Source: DATDCY01 sp031406795 [NCBI: Candidatus Rokuibacteriota bacterium]
GTDB lineage: Bacteria > JAUVQV01
Direction: 5' to 3'
DNA: 21,377 nucleotides
Assembly: GCA_031406795.1 (NCBI GenBank)
Contig: JANOHV010000223.1
Coordinates: 1-21,377 of the forward strand
Numbering within the stretch: position 1 is the stretch's first letter; every line of letters begins with the position of its first letter. The position numbers and the translations under genes are program-made. Shown here one piece after another: positions 1 through 7,117 of this stretch. The notes under the pieces are model-generated. The model was not told the origin of the DNA, made no database searches, and worked only from the letters and a program-made list of their open reading frames with translations.

Positions 1-813
1 AAAGCCCAGATCGAGGGCGCCTTCACGTCCCGGTCGGATGTGACCGCGGGGGGCAGTTCCGCCGTGGACGGTCGCAACCACACGATCTCCGGCGCACTCG
101 GTGGAACCTGCGGATCGGACATGCCCGGCGTGACGGTGGACGTCGGCGCCACAGCGCCGCCGTGCGGCGGCAACATCGTCAGTTCCGGAGGCACGCCCTG
201 CTCGACGAACTTCGATCCGACGGCGCCGGGGAAGCGGGACCTGGGAACGACACCCTGGGATGTCCTCGGGATGACGGAAGCGGATTTCAATTCCATGTTC
301 GTCAAGGATGCAACCTCCGCCACGATTCCCCAGCCGTGCTCGGCAAATCCGTATTATCTGTGGTTCAAGAAGGAGAGCATTAGCTTCAACAACAGTTCGG
401 GGTGCAACGGCTATTCGGGCATCCTGGTGGTCCACAACGAGGGCTTCAATGCCAAGGACTGGGCCGTGAAGTGCCCAGCGGACTGGAATGTCCCGAATGC
501 GCTTGGCGGGCATGCGAACGAGTACGACCCGGCGTACTGCAGCGACGCGCAGTATCAACCGGCAACGCTCACGATGAACGGAAACGTCACATGGACGGGG
601 GTCATCATTGCCGACCAAGTGATGCTGTTCAACGGGACCCCGGTCATCACCGGCGGCGTTTATACGCTGGCCACCAATCACGACTCGCCCAGTTACACGG
701 TCAAGTCGGGGATTTCAGGCAATATCACCATCATGTACAGCTGCGACGCGGTCGCCGCGGTCACCAAGCGGATCGGCTACAAGAAGAAGATCGGATGGCA
801 GCGCGTCCGGTGA
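1..813 (+). CDS. Type IV pilus assembly protein, PilX-like (5' partial)
   Basis: The reading frame is open from base 1, so the N-terminus (in this family a pilin-like TM helix) lies outside the window; 270 residues are visible. The sequence is Gly/Ser/Asn-rich and beta-strand-like. It has a phrase of the form 'SAVDGRNHTISG' near the start, a 'GNVTWTGVIIADQVMLFNG' stretch, and an 'ITGGVYTLA' repeat-like turn before a basic end 'YKKKIGWQRVR'. That layout (secreted beta-rich domain, G-x-hydrophobic 'GNIT/GVII' strands, 'YSCDAV' and a Trp near the C-terminus) is what I associate with PilX N-domain-containing minor pilin or pilus assembly proteins of delta-proteobacteria. Several Cys residues could form disulfides after export. 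Its stop codon overlaps the next start (TGATG), so the two are probably cotranscribed. An alternative is another exported adhesin-like protein. Confidence 0.6.
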   Translation, partial: KAQIEGAFTSRSDVTAGGSSAVDGRNHTISGALGGTCGSDMPGVTVDVGATAPPCGGNIVSSGGTPCSTNFDPTAPGKRDLGTTPWDVLGMTEADFNSMFVKDATSATIPQPCSANPYYLWFKKESISFNNSSGCNGYSGILVVHNEGFNAKDWAVKCPADWNVPNALGGHANEYDPAYCSDAQYQPATLTMNGNVTWTGVIIADQVMLFNGTPVITGGVYTLATNHDSPSYTVKSGISGNITIMYSCDAVAAVTKRIGYKKKIGWQRVR

Positions 814-1217
814 TGGATTTCGTCCACGCGCGCCGCAAGGTGGTGTCGGCACTTACCCTTGTTGCCGCCGCCTGTTTGCTGTCCGCGACGCCGGCAGCGT
901 TCGCCGCAGGTGACCCGAAGGTCTGGCGCGCCCTGACGGAAGAGGACCGGCGCGCCCGGACGCCAACTGCGGTCCCGGGAGGGAAGGGCAGTTTTGCCGC
1001 ACCGGTTTCCCGTGATTCGGTTCTCGTGTCTGTCACCGCCGGGATCATCGTGGCGTTGTTCGCCGGGATCGGCATCGCGGTGCTCGCCTTGACGCGACGG
1101 CCCCGGCAGGTCCCCGCGCCGCCCCGACCTGCCAAACTGGAGACAGGGAGTGAGATCGAGCGGCTCTGGAGCCAGCACCTGACACTGAAGCGACGGAAGC
1201 GCGGCAGGACGTTTTGA
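813..1217 (+). CDS. Small membrane-anchored protein of unknown function
   Basis: The ATG at 813 shares its A with the TGA of the preceding PilX-like gene, a one-base overlap typical of translational coupling. The 134-residue product has a signal-peptide-like N-terminus (basic 'HARRK', hydrophobic stretch, 'AAFAA' cleavage-like site at about residues 27-31). A polar exported segment follows. A single TM helix lies near residues 72-92 ('VLVSVTAGIIVALFAGIGIAVLAL'), and the tail is strongly basic ('LTLKRRKRGRTF'). I do not recognise a family. Its position suggests a role alongside the pilus genes upstream, but that rests on context only. The frame is supported by coding character and by the overlap. 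Confidence 0.55.
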   Translation: MDFVHARRKVVSALTLVAAACLLSATPAAFAAGDPKVWRALTEEDRRARTPTAVPGGKGSFAAPVSRDSVLVSVTAGIIVALFAGIGIAVLALTRRPRQVPAPPRPAKLETGSEIERLWSQHLTLKRRKRGRTF

Positions 1218-1242
1218 CAACGCACGCTACCGAGGTTTTAAT
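1214..1242 (+). promoter_or_regulatory. Sigma-70-type promoter
   Basis: TTGACA at 1214-1219 is separated by exactly 17 nt from TTTAAT at 1237-1242 (one mismatch to TATAAT). The -35 overlaps the last codons of the upstream gene. It would drive the zinc-ribbon gene at 1402 with a leader of about 150 nt. A near-copy of the whole box precedes the cytochrome gene at 1968. Confidence 0.5.
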
Positions 1243-1401
1243 GACGCGCTGCTCATTCATATCGGCCGAGGCGGCAACGATCAAGGGGATCGTCTCCTCC
1301 ACCGTCCCGCACAAAGTCCTCGCCTGGCGGAGGATGTACAATTAACCCCGTTCCTGCCCCGCCGCACCGCCGCCATTTCAGGTGGCCATGCGAGTGACGA
1401 G

Positions 1402-1917
1402 ATGACGAAGCCGAACGGGCGCGGCACGCGGAGCTGCCCCGAGTGCGGGGTGGCGTCCCGGGCCGGGTCCAAGTACTGCGAGTTCTGCGGCAGCAAGCTT
1501 CCCGCCGCCGTCGAGCCCCGCGCAAGCGAAACGCGCCAGGCGCAGTCGCGGCCCCGGACTGCGAAAAGAATATTCAAAGGGATAGCCGTAGCGTGTCTTG
1601 CCATCGGCGTTCTCGTGTTCGTCGGTCGGCGTCCCGGGGAGCGGGAGCCGCAGCCGTCCGCCCCTCCGAGCGCACCCGATGCCAAGCGTCAGGCCTCGGC
1701 GGCCTGCGAGGCCGCTCTGCGGCAGCAAGCGCGGGGGCCGTTCAGAGTCATCTCGTTCCGCTCAACCCTTGTCGCCGAGGAGCGGGGAGGGTATGTGGTT
1801 TCGGGCTCCGTCGAACTGCAGTCTGTCGCTGGCGAGGTGCAACTGCGGCCGTACTACTGCCGGTTTCACGGCGACATTCAGGCCGGGATGGTCCTCGACG
1901 AGGGCAAAATCCACTGA
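1402..1917 (+). CDS. Zinc-ribbon membrane protein of unknown function
   Basis: The product has 171 residues. An N-terminal zinc ribbon has two knuckles, 'CPECG' (about residue 13) and 'CEFCG' (about 30), giving a C2-C2 site. A basic Pro/Arg linker, one TM helix ('GIAVACLAIGVLVFVG', about 56-72) and a C-terminal globular domain follow. In that domain a conserved-looking stretch 'AACEAALRQQARGPF...YVVSGSVELQS' ends in 'YYCRFHGDI'. The arrangement (cytosolic zinc ribbon, TM, external beta domain) is common in uncharacterised bacterial proteins, and no enzymatic function can be read from it. The ATG at 1402 has no strong Shine-Dalgarno sequence. It lies between the pilus-type genes and the cytochromes without overlap, and a separate promoter follows at 1933. 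Confidence 0.6.
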   Translation: MTKPNGRGTRSCPECGVASRAGSKYCEFCGSKLPAAVEPRASETRQAQSRPRTAKRIFKGIAVACLAIGVLVFVGRRPGEREPQPSAPPSAPDAKRQASAACEAALRQQARGPFRVISFRSTLVAEERGGYVVSGSVELQSVAGEVQLRPYYCRFHGDIQAGMVLDEGKIH

Positions 1918-1932
1918 CCGCGGCCTGACGGT

Positions 1933-1961
1933 TTGACAACGCCCGGCGCCGGAGGTTCAAT
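1933..1961 (+). promoter_or_regulatory. Sigma-70-type promoter of the 25-heme cytochrome gene
   Basis: TTGACA at 1933-1938, a 17-nt spacer and TTCAAT at 1956-1961. The expected transcription start, about 7 nt after the -10, falls on the GTG start codon at 1968. The transcript may therefore be leaderless, unless readthrough from upstream uses the GGAGG at 1951-1955. Confidence 0.5.
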
Positions 1962-1967
1962 GGCGCC

Positions 1968-4148
1968 GTGATTTCTTCCTCCCGTCGATTTCGTGCCGGT
2001 TGCGCACTGCTGCTTCTCGCTCTTGCAGCCGCCCCCGCGCTCGTTCGCGCGCAGGGCGCGGCGGTCGTGCCGGTCGTCTCCTATCCGCTCGACATGACGC
2101 TTGTCGAGCGGGCCGATCTCCCCGTCGAGGGGTTCGTGTCCGGTGCGGGTGTCGAGGAGATCGACATCGTCGTCAACGACGGACGGCCCGTGATCGTCCC
2201 CGTGCGCGACGGCCTCTTCGCGGAGGAGGTCAGCCTCGATGACGGGCTCAACACGCTGCGGATCGGGAGCGTGGTGCGCACGGTCTGGCTCGCTTCCGCT
2301 TCGGCGCAGCCGCCGGCGGGCTACCGGCCGGTCTATGGTCACTTCGGTCTCAACGACAGCTGTCTGGAGTGCCACAAGACCGCAGGCGCGGGAGTTTTGG
2401 TGCTCGCCGGCGAGCGCGAGGAGATCTGCGGCTGGTGCCACGGCGACCTCACGCGCGGCCGCGGCGGTGTCGCCTGGGCATCCGTGCACGCGCCGGTGGG
2501 CGCCGGCAAGTGCCTCACCTGTCACTCCCCCCATCTCTCGGTGAAAAAGGGGCTTCCCGCGGAGAACGCGCCGACGTGCGTCGGCTGCCACGCCGCCGTT
2601 ACCGACCGGCTGAAGACCGACCGTTTCGTGCACGGCCCGATGAACCTCGGGGATTGCCGCCTCTGCCACGCGGTTCACTCCTCCGCGGAGCCGAAACTGC
2701 TCGTCCGGCCGGCGACCGCCCTGTGCACCGACTGCCACAGCGACGCGCTCCCCCCCGCGGGGACTCCCGCCGCCCTGAAGCCACACCCGATGATCCCCGA
2801 AGGTCAGTGCGGCCGCTGCCACGAGCCGCACTCCTCGGCGAACCCGCGCATGCTCCGCCAGCCCGCGGGGCGGCTCTGCCAGGGGTGCCACGAGGGGAAG
2901 ACCCGCAGCTTTCACGAAGCCAAGGGCTTCTCGATCTACATCTGCGCCAAGTGCCACGACCTGCACCGCCCGACGCAGCCACACCTGATCATGGAGGCCA
3001 GCCGCTCGCTCTGCACCGAGTGTCACGACTTTCGCGGGGAGGCCGTGTTCACGCACTCCTTCGTCGCCGAGGGCAAGTGCTTCCTCTGCCACAGTTTCCA
3101 CGAGGCGCCGCTCTCGAGCGACGTCGCGTCGCTCTGCCTCGGCTGCCACCGCGACAACCCGCGTCTCCAGGAAGCGCACCGCGGGGTCTCCATCGAAAAG
3201 TCGCGCTGCACGAGCTGCCACCTGCCGCACCAAGCCCGCCGCGGCAAGCTGCTGCGCGCCGAGGAGCACACGCCGTTCAAGGCGCGCACCTGCGAGGTGT
3301 GCCACCGGGACCGCGCGGCGAAGATCGGGCCGATCCTGGCTCCCCTGTGCCTCGATTGCCACCGCGACAGGCAGGCTCCCGCAGCGTCCGCGGCGGTGAC
3401 GGTCCACCCGCCCTTTCGCGACAGCGATTGCAGCAGCTGCCACCGGAGCCACAATGCGGAGGCGCCCAACCTGCTGCGGGAGTCCGAGGGTGCGCTCTGT
3501 CTCGGCTGCCATCGCAAGATGCGCAAGACGATGCTGATCGCGCCGGTTTCGGCGCACTCGGCGGTTCGCGACGGGCGTTGCGGCGTTTGCCACGATCCCC
3601 ACTACTCGGCGGACCCGGCACTGCTGCGCCAGCCGCAGAGCAACCTGTGCCCCTCCTGTCACGCGACGCTCGTAAAAGCCCCCGGCGGCGGTCCGTGGGC
3701 CGTCGGGCACAAACCGGTGGACGAGAACAAGTGCCGCCTCTGTCACCGCAGCCACACCGCGCCCAACCGACGGCTGCTCAAGTCACCGCAGGCGCAGTCC
3801 TGCCGCCCCTGCCACGCGGGATTCTTCGCCGCGATCGAAGCTGACGACATGCGTTCGCTCCACAAGCCGGTCAAGGAGGGAGCGTGCGGCGCGTGCCACA
3901 CACTGCACGGGGGGACGCTCGCCAAGCTCCTCAAGGACGGTGTGCGCGGGCCGGTCTGCGGCGGCTGTCACCCGAACCCGCCCGGAGCGCATCACCAGTT
4001 CTCCGCCGATCAACTCAAGGTCGCGGGGGATCCTTCGCAGATTGAGGCCAGCGGCTGTCTGCTCTGTCACCTGCCGCACGCTTCGGCGCAGCGCACCCTG
4101 CTGCTGGCGACCGCGTCAGCGGTCTGTAAGGGCTGCCACAACTCCTGA
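1968..4148 (+). CDS. Exported 25-heme c-type cytochrome with N-terminal Ig-like domain
   Basis: The product has 726 residues. The signal peptide is at about 1-28 (basic 'RRFR', Leu/Ala core, 'LVRAQ' cleavage-like site). A beta-sandwich, Ig/cadherin-like domain at about 35-110 has the pattern 'YPLDMTLVERADLPVEGF..VNDG..VRDGLF..LDDGLNTLRIG'. From residue 132 to the C-terminus I count 25 CxxCH heme c attachment motifs, about one per 24 residues. They occur in pairs with distal His, as in the doubled-CxxCH family (for example 'GQCGRCHEPHSSANPRMLRQ...RLCQGCHEG'). Such proteins carry electrons in the periplasm or at the outer surface. The start is GTG, and a three-codon frame ATG-GCG-CCG-TGA (1960-1971) ends across it. 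The gene is convergent with a second multiheme cytochrome gene. The family assignment is secure; the electron donor and acceptor cannot be inferred. Confidence 0.93.
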   Translation: MISSSRRFRAGCALLLLALAAAPALVRAQGAAVVPVVSYPLDMTLVERADLPVEGFVSGAGVEEIDIVVNDGRPVIVPVRDGLFAEEVSLDDGLNTLRIGSVVRTVWLASASAQPPAGYRPVYGHFGLNDSCLECHKTAGAGVLVLAGEREEICGWCHGDLTRGRGGVAWASVHAPVGAGKCLTCHSPHLSVKKGLPAENAPTCVGCHAAVTDRLKTDRFVHGPMNLGDCRLCHAVHSSAEPKLLVRPATALCTDCHSDALPPAGTPAALKPHPMIPEGQCGRCHEPHSSANPRMLRQPAGRLCQGCHEGKTRSFHEAKGFSIYICAKCHDLHRPTQPHLIMEASRSLCTECHDFRGEAVFTHSFVAEGKCFLCHSFHEAPLSSDVASLCLGCHRDNPRLQEAHRGVSIEKSRCTSCHLPHQARRGKLLRAEEHTPFKARTCEVCHRDRAAKIGPILAPLCLDCHRDRQAPAASAAVTVHPPFRDSDCSSCHRSHNAEAPNLLRESEGALCLGCHRKMRKTMLIAPVSAHSAVRDGRCGVCHDPHYSADPALLRQPQSNLCPSCHATLVKAPGGGPWAVGHKPVDENKCRLCHRSHTAPNRRLLKSPQAQSCRPCHAGFFAAIEADDMRSLHKPVKEGACGACHTLHGGTLAKLLKDGVRGPVCGGCHPNPPGAHHQFSADQLKVAGDPSQIEASGCLLCHLPHASAQRTLLLATASAVCKGCHNS

Positions 4149-4151
4149 CCC

Positions 4152-4192
4152 CCGGGAGGAGGACAACGCCGCAGGTGGGCCGTTTTCAGCGG
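4152..4192. repeat. Partial copy (right part) of intergenic repeat element
   Basis: A 41-nt segment, from CCGGGAGGAGGACAACGCC to GGCCGTTTTCAGCGG, is repeated exactly at 4284-4324, 132 nt downstream. It begins 3 nt after the stop codon of the 25-heme cytochrome gene and looks like the right portion of the fuller element next to it. Confidence 0.85.
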
Positions 4193-4202
4193 ACTGAGGA
4201 CG

Positions 4203-4326
4203 GGCCGGCTGCTCAAAAGGGTCCAGATGCCAGGCGGACGACGATCCGGCGACTGAGGCGTACGAGTGGTACGCCGCAGGGAGCCGGGAGGAGGACAACG
4301 CCGCAGGTGGGCCGTTTTCAGCGGCC
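4203..4326. repeat. MITE-like intergenic element with imperfect terminal inverted repeats
   Basis: The left end GGCCGGCTGCTCAAAAGGGT and the right end GGGCCGTTTTCAGCGGCC are imperfect inverted repeats. In the middle is a perfect short palindrome, GCGTAC-gagtg-GTACGC (4258-4274). The right 41 nt duplicate 4152-4192. The element lies between two convergent cytochrome genes, and its right end contributes the TGA stop (4318-4320) of the minus-strand gene. It encodes no plausible protein. It may be a non-autonomous mobile element or a structured 3' end; mobility is an inference. Confidence 0.6.
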
Positions 4327-6348
4327 GGACGGTAGATAGGACTGGGTGATGTGGCAGCCGCCGAGGCACTTGCCGCCGGCGCCGATCTTCTTGAATTCGA
4401 TCTGGAGGCAGGGGACCCCGTTGCAGTCGAGCACGCGGCGGATCAGCCGCGGCGACTCGGTTGCGTGCGGGACGTGGCAGTTGCGACAGGTGACGCCGGG
4501 TTGTACGCGCGTCCCGAGTTCCGAGCGCGACACCCGGTCGCGCAGATGCAATGCGTGCAGATTCCTCGCTCCGTCGGCGAACCCGGTGTCGCTCCCGCGG
4601 TCCGGGTCGGTGAGCGCACTCTCGTCGTGGCACTCCAGGCACAGCCCGTAGCGTTCGGCGGCGAAGCGGACGTACTGTTCGATCGGATAGGGACGGACGA
4701 GCAGGTGCTCGTTCGCCGCCCCGTGCGCCGGGTGGCAGGCGCCGCAGTCGCCCTCGCGCACCGGATCGTGCACGGTCTGCTGCGCGAAGCGCGATTGCGG
4801 GTGGCAGGTGAAGCAGAGCGCCGGGCGCACGGCGCGCAGCAGCGCCTGCTCCCGCGCCGCGTGGGCCCGGTGACAGCCGAGGCAGCCTTTGGCGGCGAGT
4901 ACCCCGTGCGGTTGCTTCTCCCGGCCGATCTCGTCGTGGCAGCCCCGGCAGACCTCGACGATGTTCCCGGCAACCCGCCAGCCCCCGGCCGGCGCGCCGT
5001 GGCAGGAACCGCAGTCGCCCTCCGCATACGGCGGATGGCGCTGCTCGTAGACGAAGCCCGCGGTGTCGCCGCCGTGGGGGTCATGGCATTCCGTGCAGCG
5101 ACTGCCCTCGAGGGCGTAGCCCCCGTGCGCCGCGAGCGAGGCTTCCGACCCGGTGTTGTGGCAGCGGGCGCAGATGCGATCTTCGCGGCCGAGGAGGAGC
5201 AGCCGGTTCTCCGGACCGTGGTCGAGATGGCAGAAGCTGCAGGCCCCGGCGCGGACGGGGGCGTGGAGGCGGGCCTTGGCGAAGCGCTTCACCGCCTTGG
5301 CGTGGCAGGTGACGCAGCTCTTGTTGATGCTGCGCTCGAGCGCGCTCTGCTCGGGCAGGGCGGCCGTCGCCCGCGGCGGGGCGACCGAAGGCGACACTGC
5401 CGGGGGGGCGGCCGGATCGAGGGCGCCGGTGAACGCATAGCGCTGCGGTGCGTGGCAGCCCGACAGACACTGCCCGCCGCTGTCCGTGCGCCGGAAATCC
5501 AGCTTCAGGCAGGGGACCCCGCCGCAGTCGAGTTCGCGCCGCACCAGACGCGGTCCCTCGGAGGAGTGCACCTCGTGGCAGCTGCGGCAGGAGAGGCTCT
5601 GCTGCGGTTGGCCGCCGCCGGCCGGGCCGGAGGTGTCGACGTGGAGCGCGTGCAGGTTGTTCTCGCCGGAGCGAAACAGAGTGCCCTCGGCTCCCGCGGT
5701 AAAGAAATTCCGGCGGTCATGACAGCCGAGGCAGAGCGCGACATCGCTCTCGCGGGCGACCCAGCGGCCGGGAGTGTACCGCGCTTTGAGCAGCGAGGGC
5801 CGGCGCGAGGCATGCGGGTCGTGGCAGGCCAGGCACTCGCCCCGCTTGACCGGGGCATGAGCGATCCGGCGGGTAAACTCCTCGCCGGCATGGCAGCCCA
5901 GACACAATTCGCGGGCCGGCTTGAGCAGCTTGCCGTCGAAGCGGTGGCAGGGGTCGCAGCGGCCGAAGGCGAGCGGCCGGTGGCGCCGCGGCAGCAGCAG
6001 GTGTTCCTCGCTCGAGCGGTGCGGGTCGTGACAGGAGATGCAGAGGACCTTCGGGCCGCGAACACCGTGGTGGGCTTTCAGGAATGCCGGGTCAGCGCTC
6101 GCATGGCACTCTTCGCAGAGCGCGTTGCCCGCCGCGGCGAGGACGAGGCGCCCCTCGTCGCCGTGCTCGACGTGACAGGCGGTGCAATCGTCCTCGTCGA
6201 ACGGCGGGTGTACGCTGCGGGAGCCGGCGCCAATGTCCCCTTTTTCGTGGCACTCGCTGCACGGCTCGGCGGCGAGCGGGGCCGGCGCGCCAAGCGACCC
6301 GCCGAGAAGCAGCGCGAGGAGCGCAACGGCGGCCCGCCGTGCGCTCAC
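4318..6348 (-). CDS. Exported ~22-heme c-type cytochrome with two CX3CH motifs
   Basis: The product has 676 residues and starts at a GTG (6348). The signal peptide is about 1-27 ('ARRAAVALLALLLGG...PLAA'). There are 20 CxxCH motifs plus two CX3CH motifs, CLSGCH (residues 294-299) and CLGGCH (661-666). Each CX3CH closes a matching module: 'NLHALH', a CR(S/N)CH heme, 'PRL(V/I)RR.LDC(G/N)GVPCL', 14 residues between the last Cys of the CX4C pair and the CX3CH, then the CX3CH. The protein therefore looks like a tandem duplication of two multiheme halves joined by a Pro/Ala linker (about 308-333). The CX4C pair (C275/C280 and C642/C647) lacks a following His and may be a disulfide. It probably carries electrons in the periplasm or outside the cell. 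No Shine-Dalgarno is evident; a 36-residue ORF ends 25 nt upstream and might couple translation. Confidence 0.92.
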   Translation of the reverse strand: MSARRAAVALLALLLGGSLGAPAPLAAEPCSECHEKGDIGAGSRSVHPPFDEDDCTACHVEHGDEGRLVLAAAGNALCEECHASADPAFLKAHHGVRGPKVLCISCHDPHRSSEEHLLLPRRHRPLAFGRCDPCHRFDGKLLKPARELCLGCHAGEEFTRRIAHAPVKRGECLACHDPHASRRPSLLKARYTPGRWVARESDVALCLGCHDRRNFFTAGAEGTLFRSGENNLHALHVDTSGPAGGGQPQQSLSCRSCHEVHSSEGPRLVRRELDCGGVPCLKLDFRRTDSGGQCLSGCHAPQRYAFTGALDPAAPPAVSPSVAPPRATAALPEQSALERSINKSCVTCHAKAVKRFAKARLHAPVRAGACSFCHLDHGPENRLLLLGREDRICARCHNTGSEASLAAHGGYALEGSRCTECHDPHGGDTAGFVYEQRHPPYAEGDCGSCHGAPAGGWRVAGNIVEVCRGCHDEIGREKQPHGVLAAKGCLGCHRAHAAREQALLRAVRPALCFTCHPQSRFAQQTVHDPVREGDCGACHPAHGAANEHLLVRPYPIEQYVRFAAERYGLCLECHDESALTDPDRGSDTGFADGARNLHALHLRDRVSRSELGTRVQPGVTCRNCHVPHATESPRLIRRVLDCNGVPCLQIEFKKIGAGGKCLGGCHITQSYLPSGR

Positions 6349-6373
6349 GAGGCTTTCGCGCCGCCGGCCGCGC

Positions 6374-6484
6374 TCACGCTCGCCCGCCGAACAGGAAGGG
6401 GTTGCGGCTGGCCCCGGTGTCGAGGGCGGTGAGGCGCAGGACCAGGTCGCAGATCTTCCCGGCGGCGGCGATTGTCCCGTTCAT
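6374..6484 (-). CDS. Possible 36-residue leader ORF upstream of cytochrome gene
   Basis: An ATG at 6484 opens a 36-codon frame (MNGTIAAAGKICDLVLRL... ending NPFLFGGRA) that stops at 6374, 25 nt before the GTG of the 22-heme cytochrome gene. A CATAAT -10-like box (6493-6498 on the minus strand) lies 8 nt before the ATG, so the mRNA could be almost leaderless. The N-terminal half would be an amphipathic helix. I recognise no family. It may be a small coupled protein or chance. Confidence 0.3.
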   Translation of the reverse strand: MNGTIAAAGKICDLVLRLTALDTGASRNPFLFGGRA

Positions 6485-6539
6485 GGCGGCGCATTATGCC
6501 ACAGTGGGGGCGCGAAGCGGACAGGCGCGATGCCGACGG

Positions 6540-6569
6540 TTGACAGCGCCGCGGGGGCGACCCTACAAT
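6540..6569 (+). promoter_or_regulatory. Sigma-70-type promoter of the GreA-like gene
   Basis: TTGACA at 6540-6545, an 18-nt spacer and TACAAT at 6564-6569 (five of six matches). The expected start site is near 6576, only about 4 nt before the ATG at 6580. No Shine-Dalgarno is present, consistent with a leaderless or nearly leaderless message. Confidence 0.65.
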
Positions 6570-6579
6570 CCAGACCAAC

Positions 6580-7056
6580 ATGGCTGACTTGCCGATCATC
6601 AAGAAACTCGAGGCCGAGGTCGAGGCGCTCGACCGCGAGTTCCGCATCACGCTGCCGCGCCTGATCCGCGAGGCCGCGGCCCAGGGCGATTTGTCGGACA
6701 ACGCCGAGTACCGCGCGGCCAAGCAGCGCCAGGAGTTCGTCAACGCCCGCATCACGCAGCTCAAGCAGCGCCTCTCCGGGCTGGCCATGATCAACCTGGC
6801 GAGCATCCCGAAGGACCGGGCGGGTTTCGGGAGCCGGGTGACGCTCGAGGACGCCGACACGGGCGAGGAGAAGTGCTTCCGTCTGGTGCTCCCCGAGGAG
6901 GTCGACGCGCCGGCGGGGCTGATTTCCGCGGGTTCGCCGGTCGGCCAGGCGCTTGTCGGCAAGCAGGAGAACGACGAGGTCGTCATCCGCACGCCCGCCG
7001 TGACCCGCACCTACCTGGTCATCAAGCTCCGTACGATTCACGACCCGGACGAGTAG
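6580..7056 (+). CDS. greA: GreA/GreB-family transcription elongation factor (diverged)
   Basis: The product has 158 residues, the normal Gre length. The N-terminal part is a coiled-coil hairpin with the family signature 'GDLSDNAEYRAAKQRQEFVNARITQL' (from residue 36). Its tip acidic residues D37 and D40 match the Asp/Glu pair that coordinates the second catalytic metal in RNA polymerase; Glu is conservatively replaced by Asp. The C-terminal FKBP-like domain ('FGSRVTLEDADTGEE..FRLVLPEEVD') is present, with 'SAGSPVGQALVGKQENDEV'. These factors rescue backtracked RNA polymerase by stimulating transcript cleavage. The very N-terminus lacks the usual 'PMT..G...L..EL' start of canonical GreA, so this may be a paralogue. 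It has its own promoter and no operon partner. Confidence 0.82.
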   Translation: MADLPIIKKLEAEVEALDREFRITLPRLIREAAAQGDLSDNAEYRAAKQRQEFVNARITQLKQRLSGLAMINLASIPKDRAGFGSRVTLEDADTGEEKCFRLVLPEEVDAPAGLISAGSPVGQALVGKQENDEVVIRTPAVTRTYLVIKLRTIHDPDE

Positions 7057-7090
7057 CAGCGCCGGTCGCATCCGGGAAAATCAACGTGGT

Positions 7091-7117
7091 GTAGGGGCGA
7101 GGTTCATCCAGGCCCGG
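7091..7117 (+). repeat. Degenerate solo REP element overlapping the 3' end of the Nramp gene
   Basis: GTAGGGGCGAGGTTCATCCA followed by ggCCCGG matches the REP consensus of this window (GTAG, GGGCGGGG, TTCAT, CCCCGCCC) in its left 19 nt with one mismatch, but its right arm is eroded. The minus-strand Nramp gene takes its TGA stop (7104-7106) from the loop sequence TTCAT of this element. Confidence 0.6.

Noticed and set aside
1241-1345. 34-codon ORF (MTRCSFISAEAATIKG...) after the promoter at 1214
   Set aside because: Its ATG overlaps the -10 box and cannot be on that transcript; no family and no conserved features.
1878-3755. Long minus-strand frame opposite the 25-heme cytochrome gene
   Set aside because: It is a shadow of GC-rich repeated heme codons; the plus frame has a signal peptide and 25 CxxCH motifs, the minus frame has no domain.
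4351-6432. 693-codon plus-strand frame opposite the second cytochrome gene
   Set aside because: It is Ala/Val/Arg-rich antisense shadow with no recognisable domain or ribosome site; the minus frame is clearly a cytochrome.
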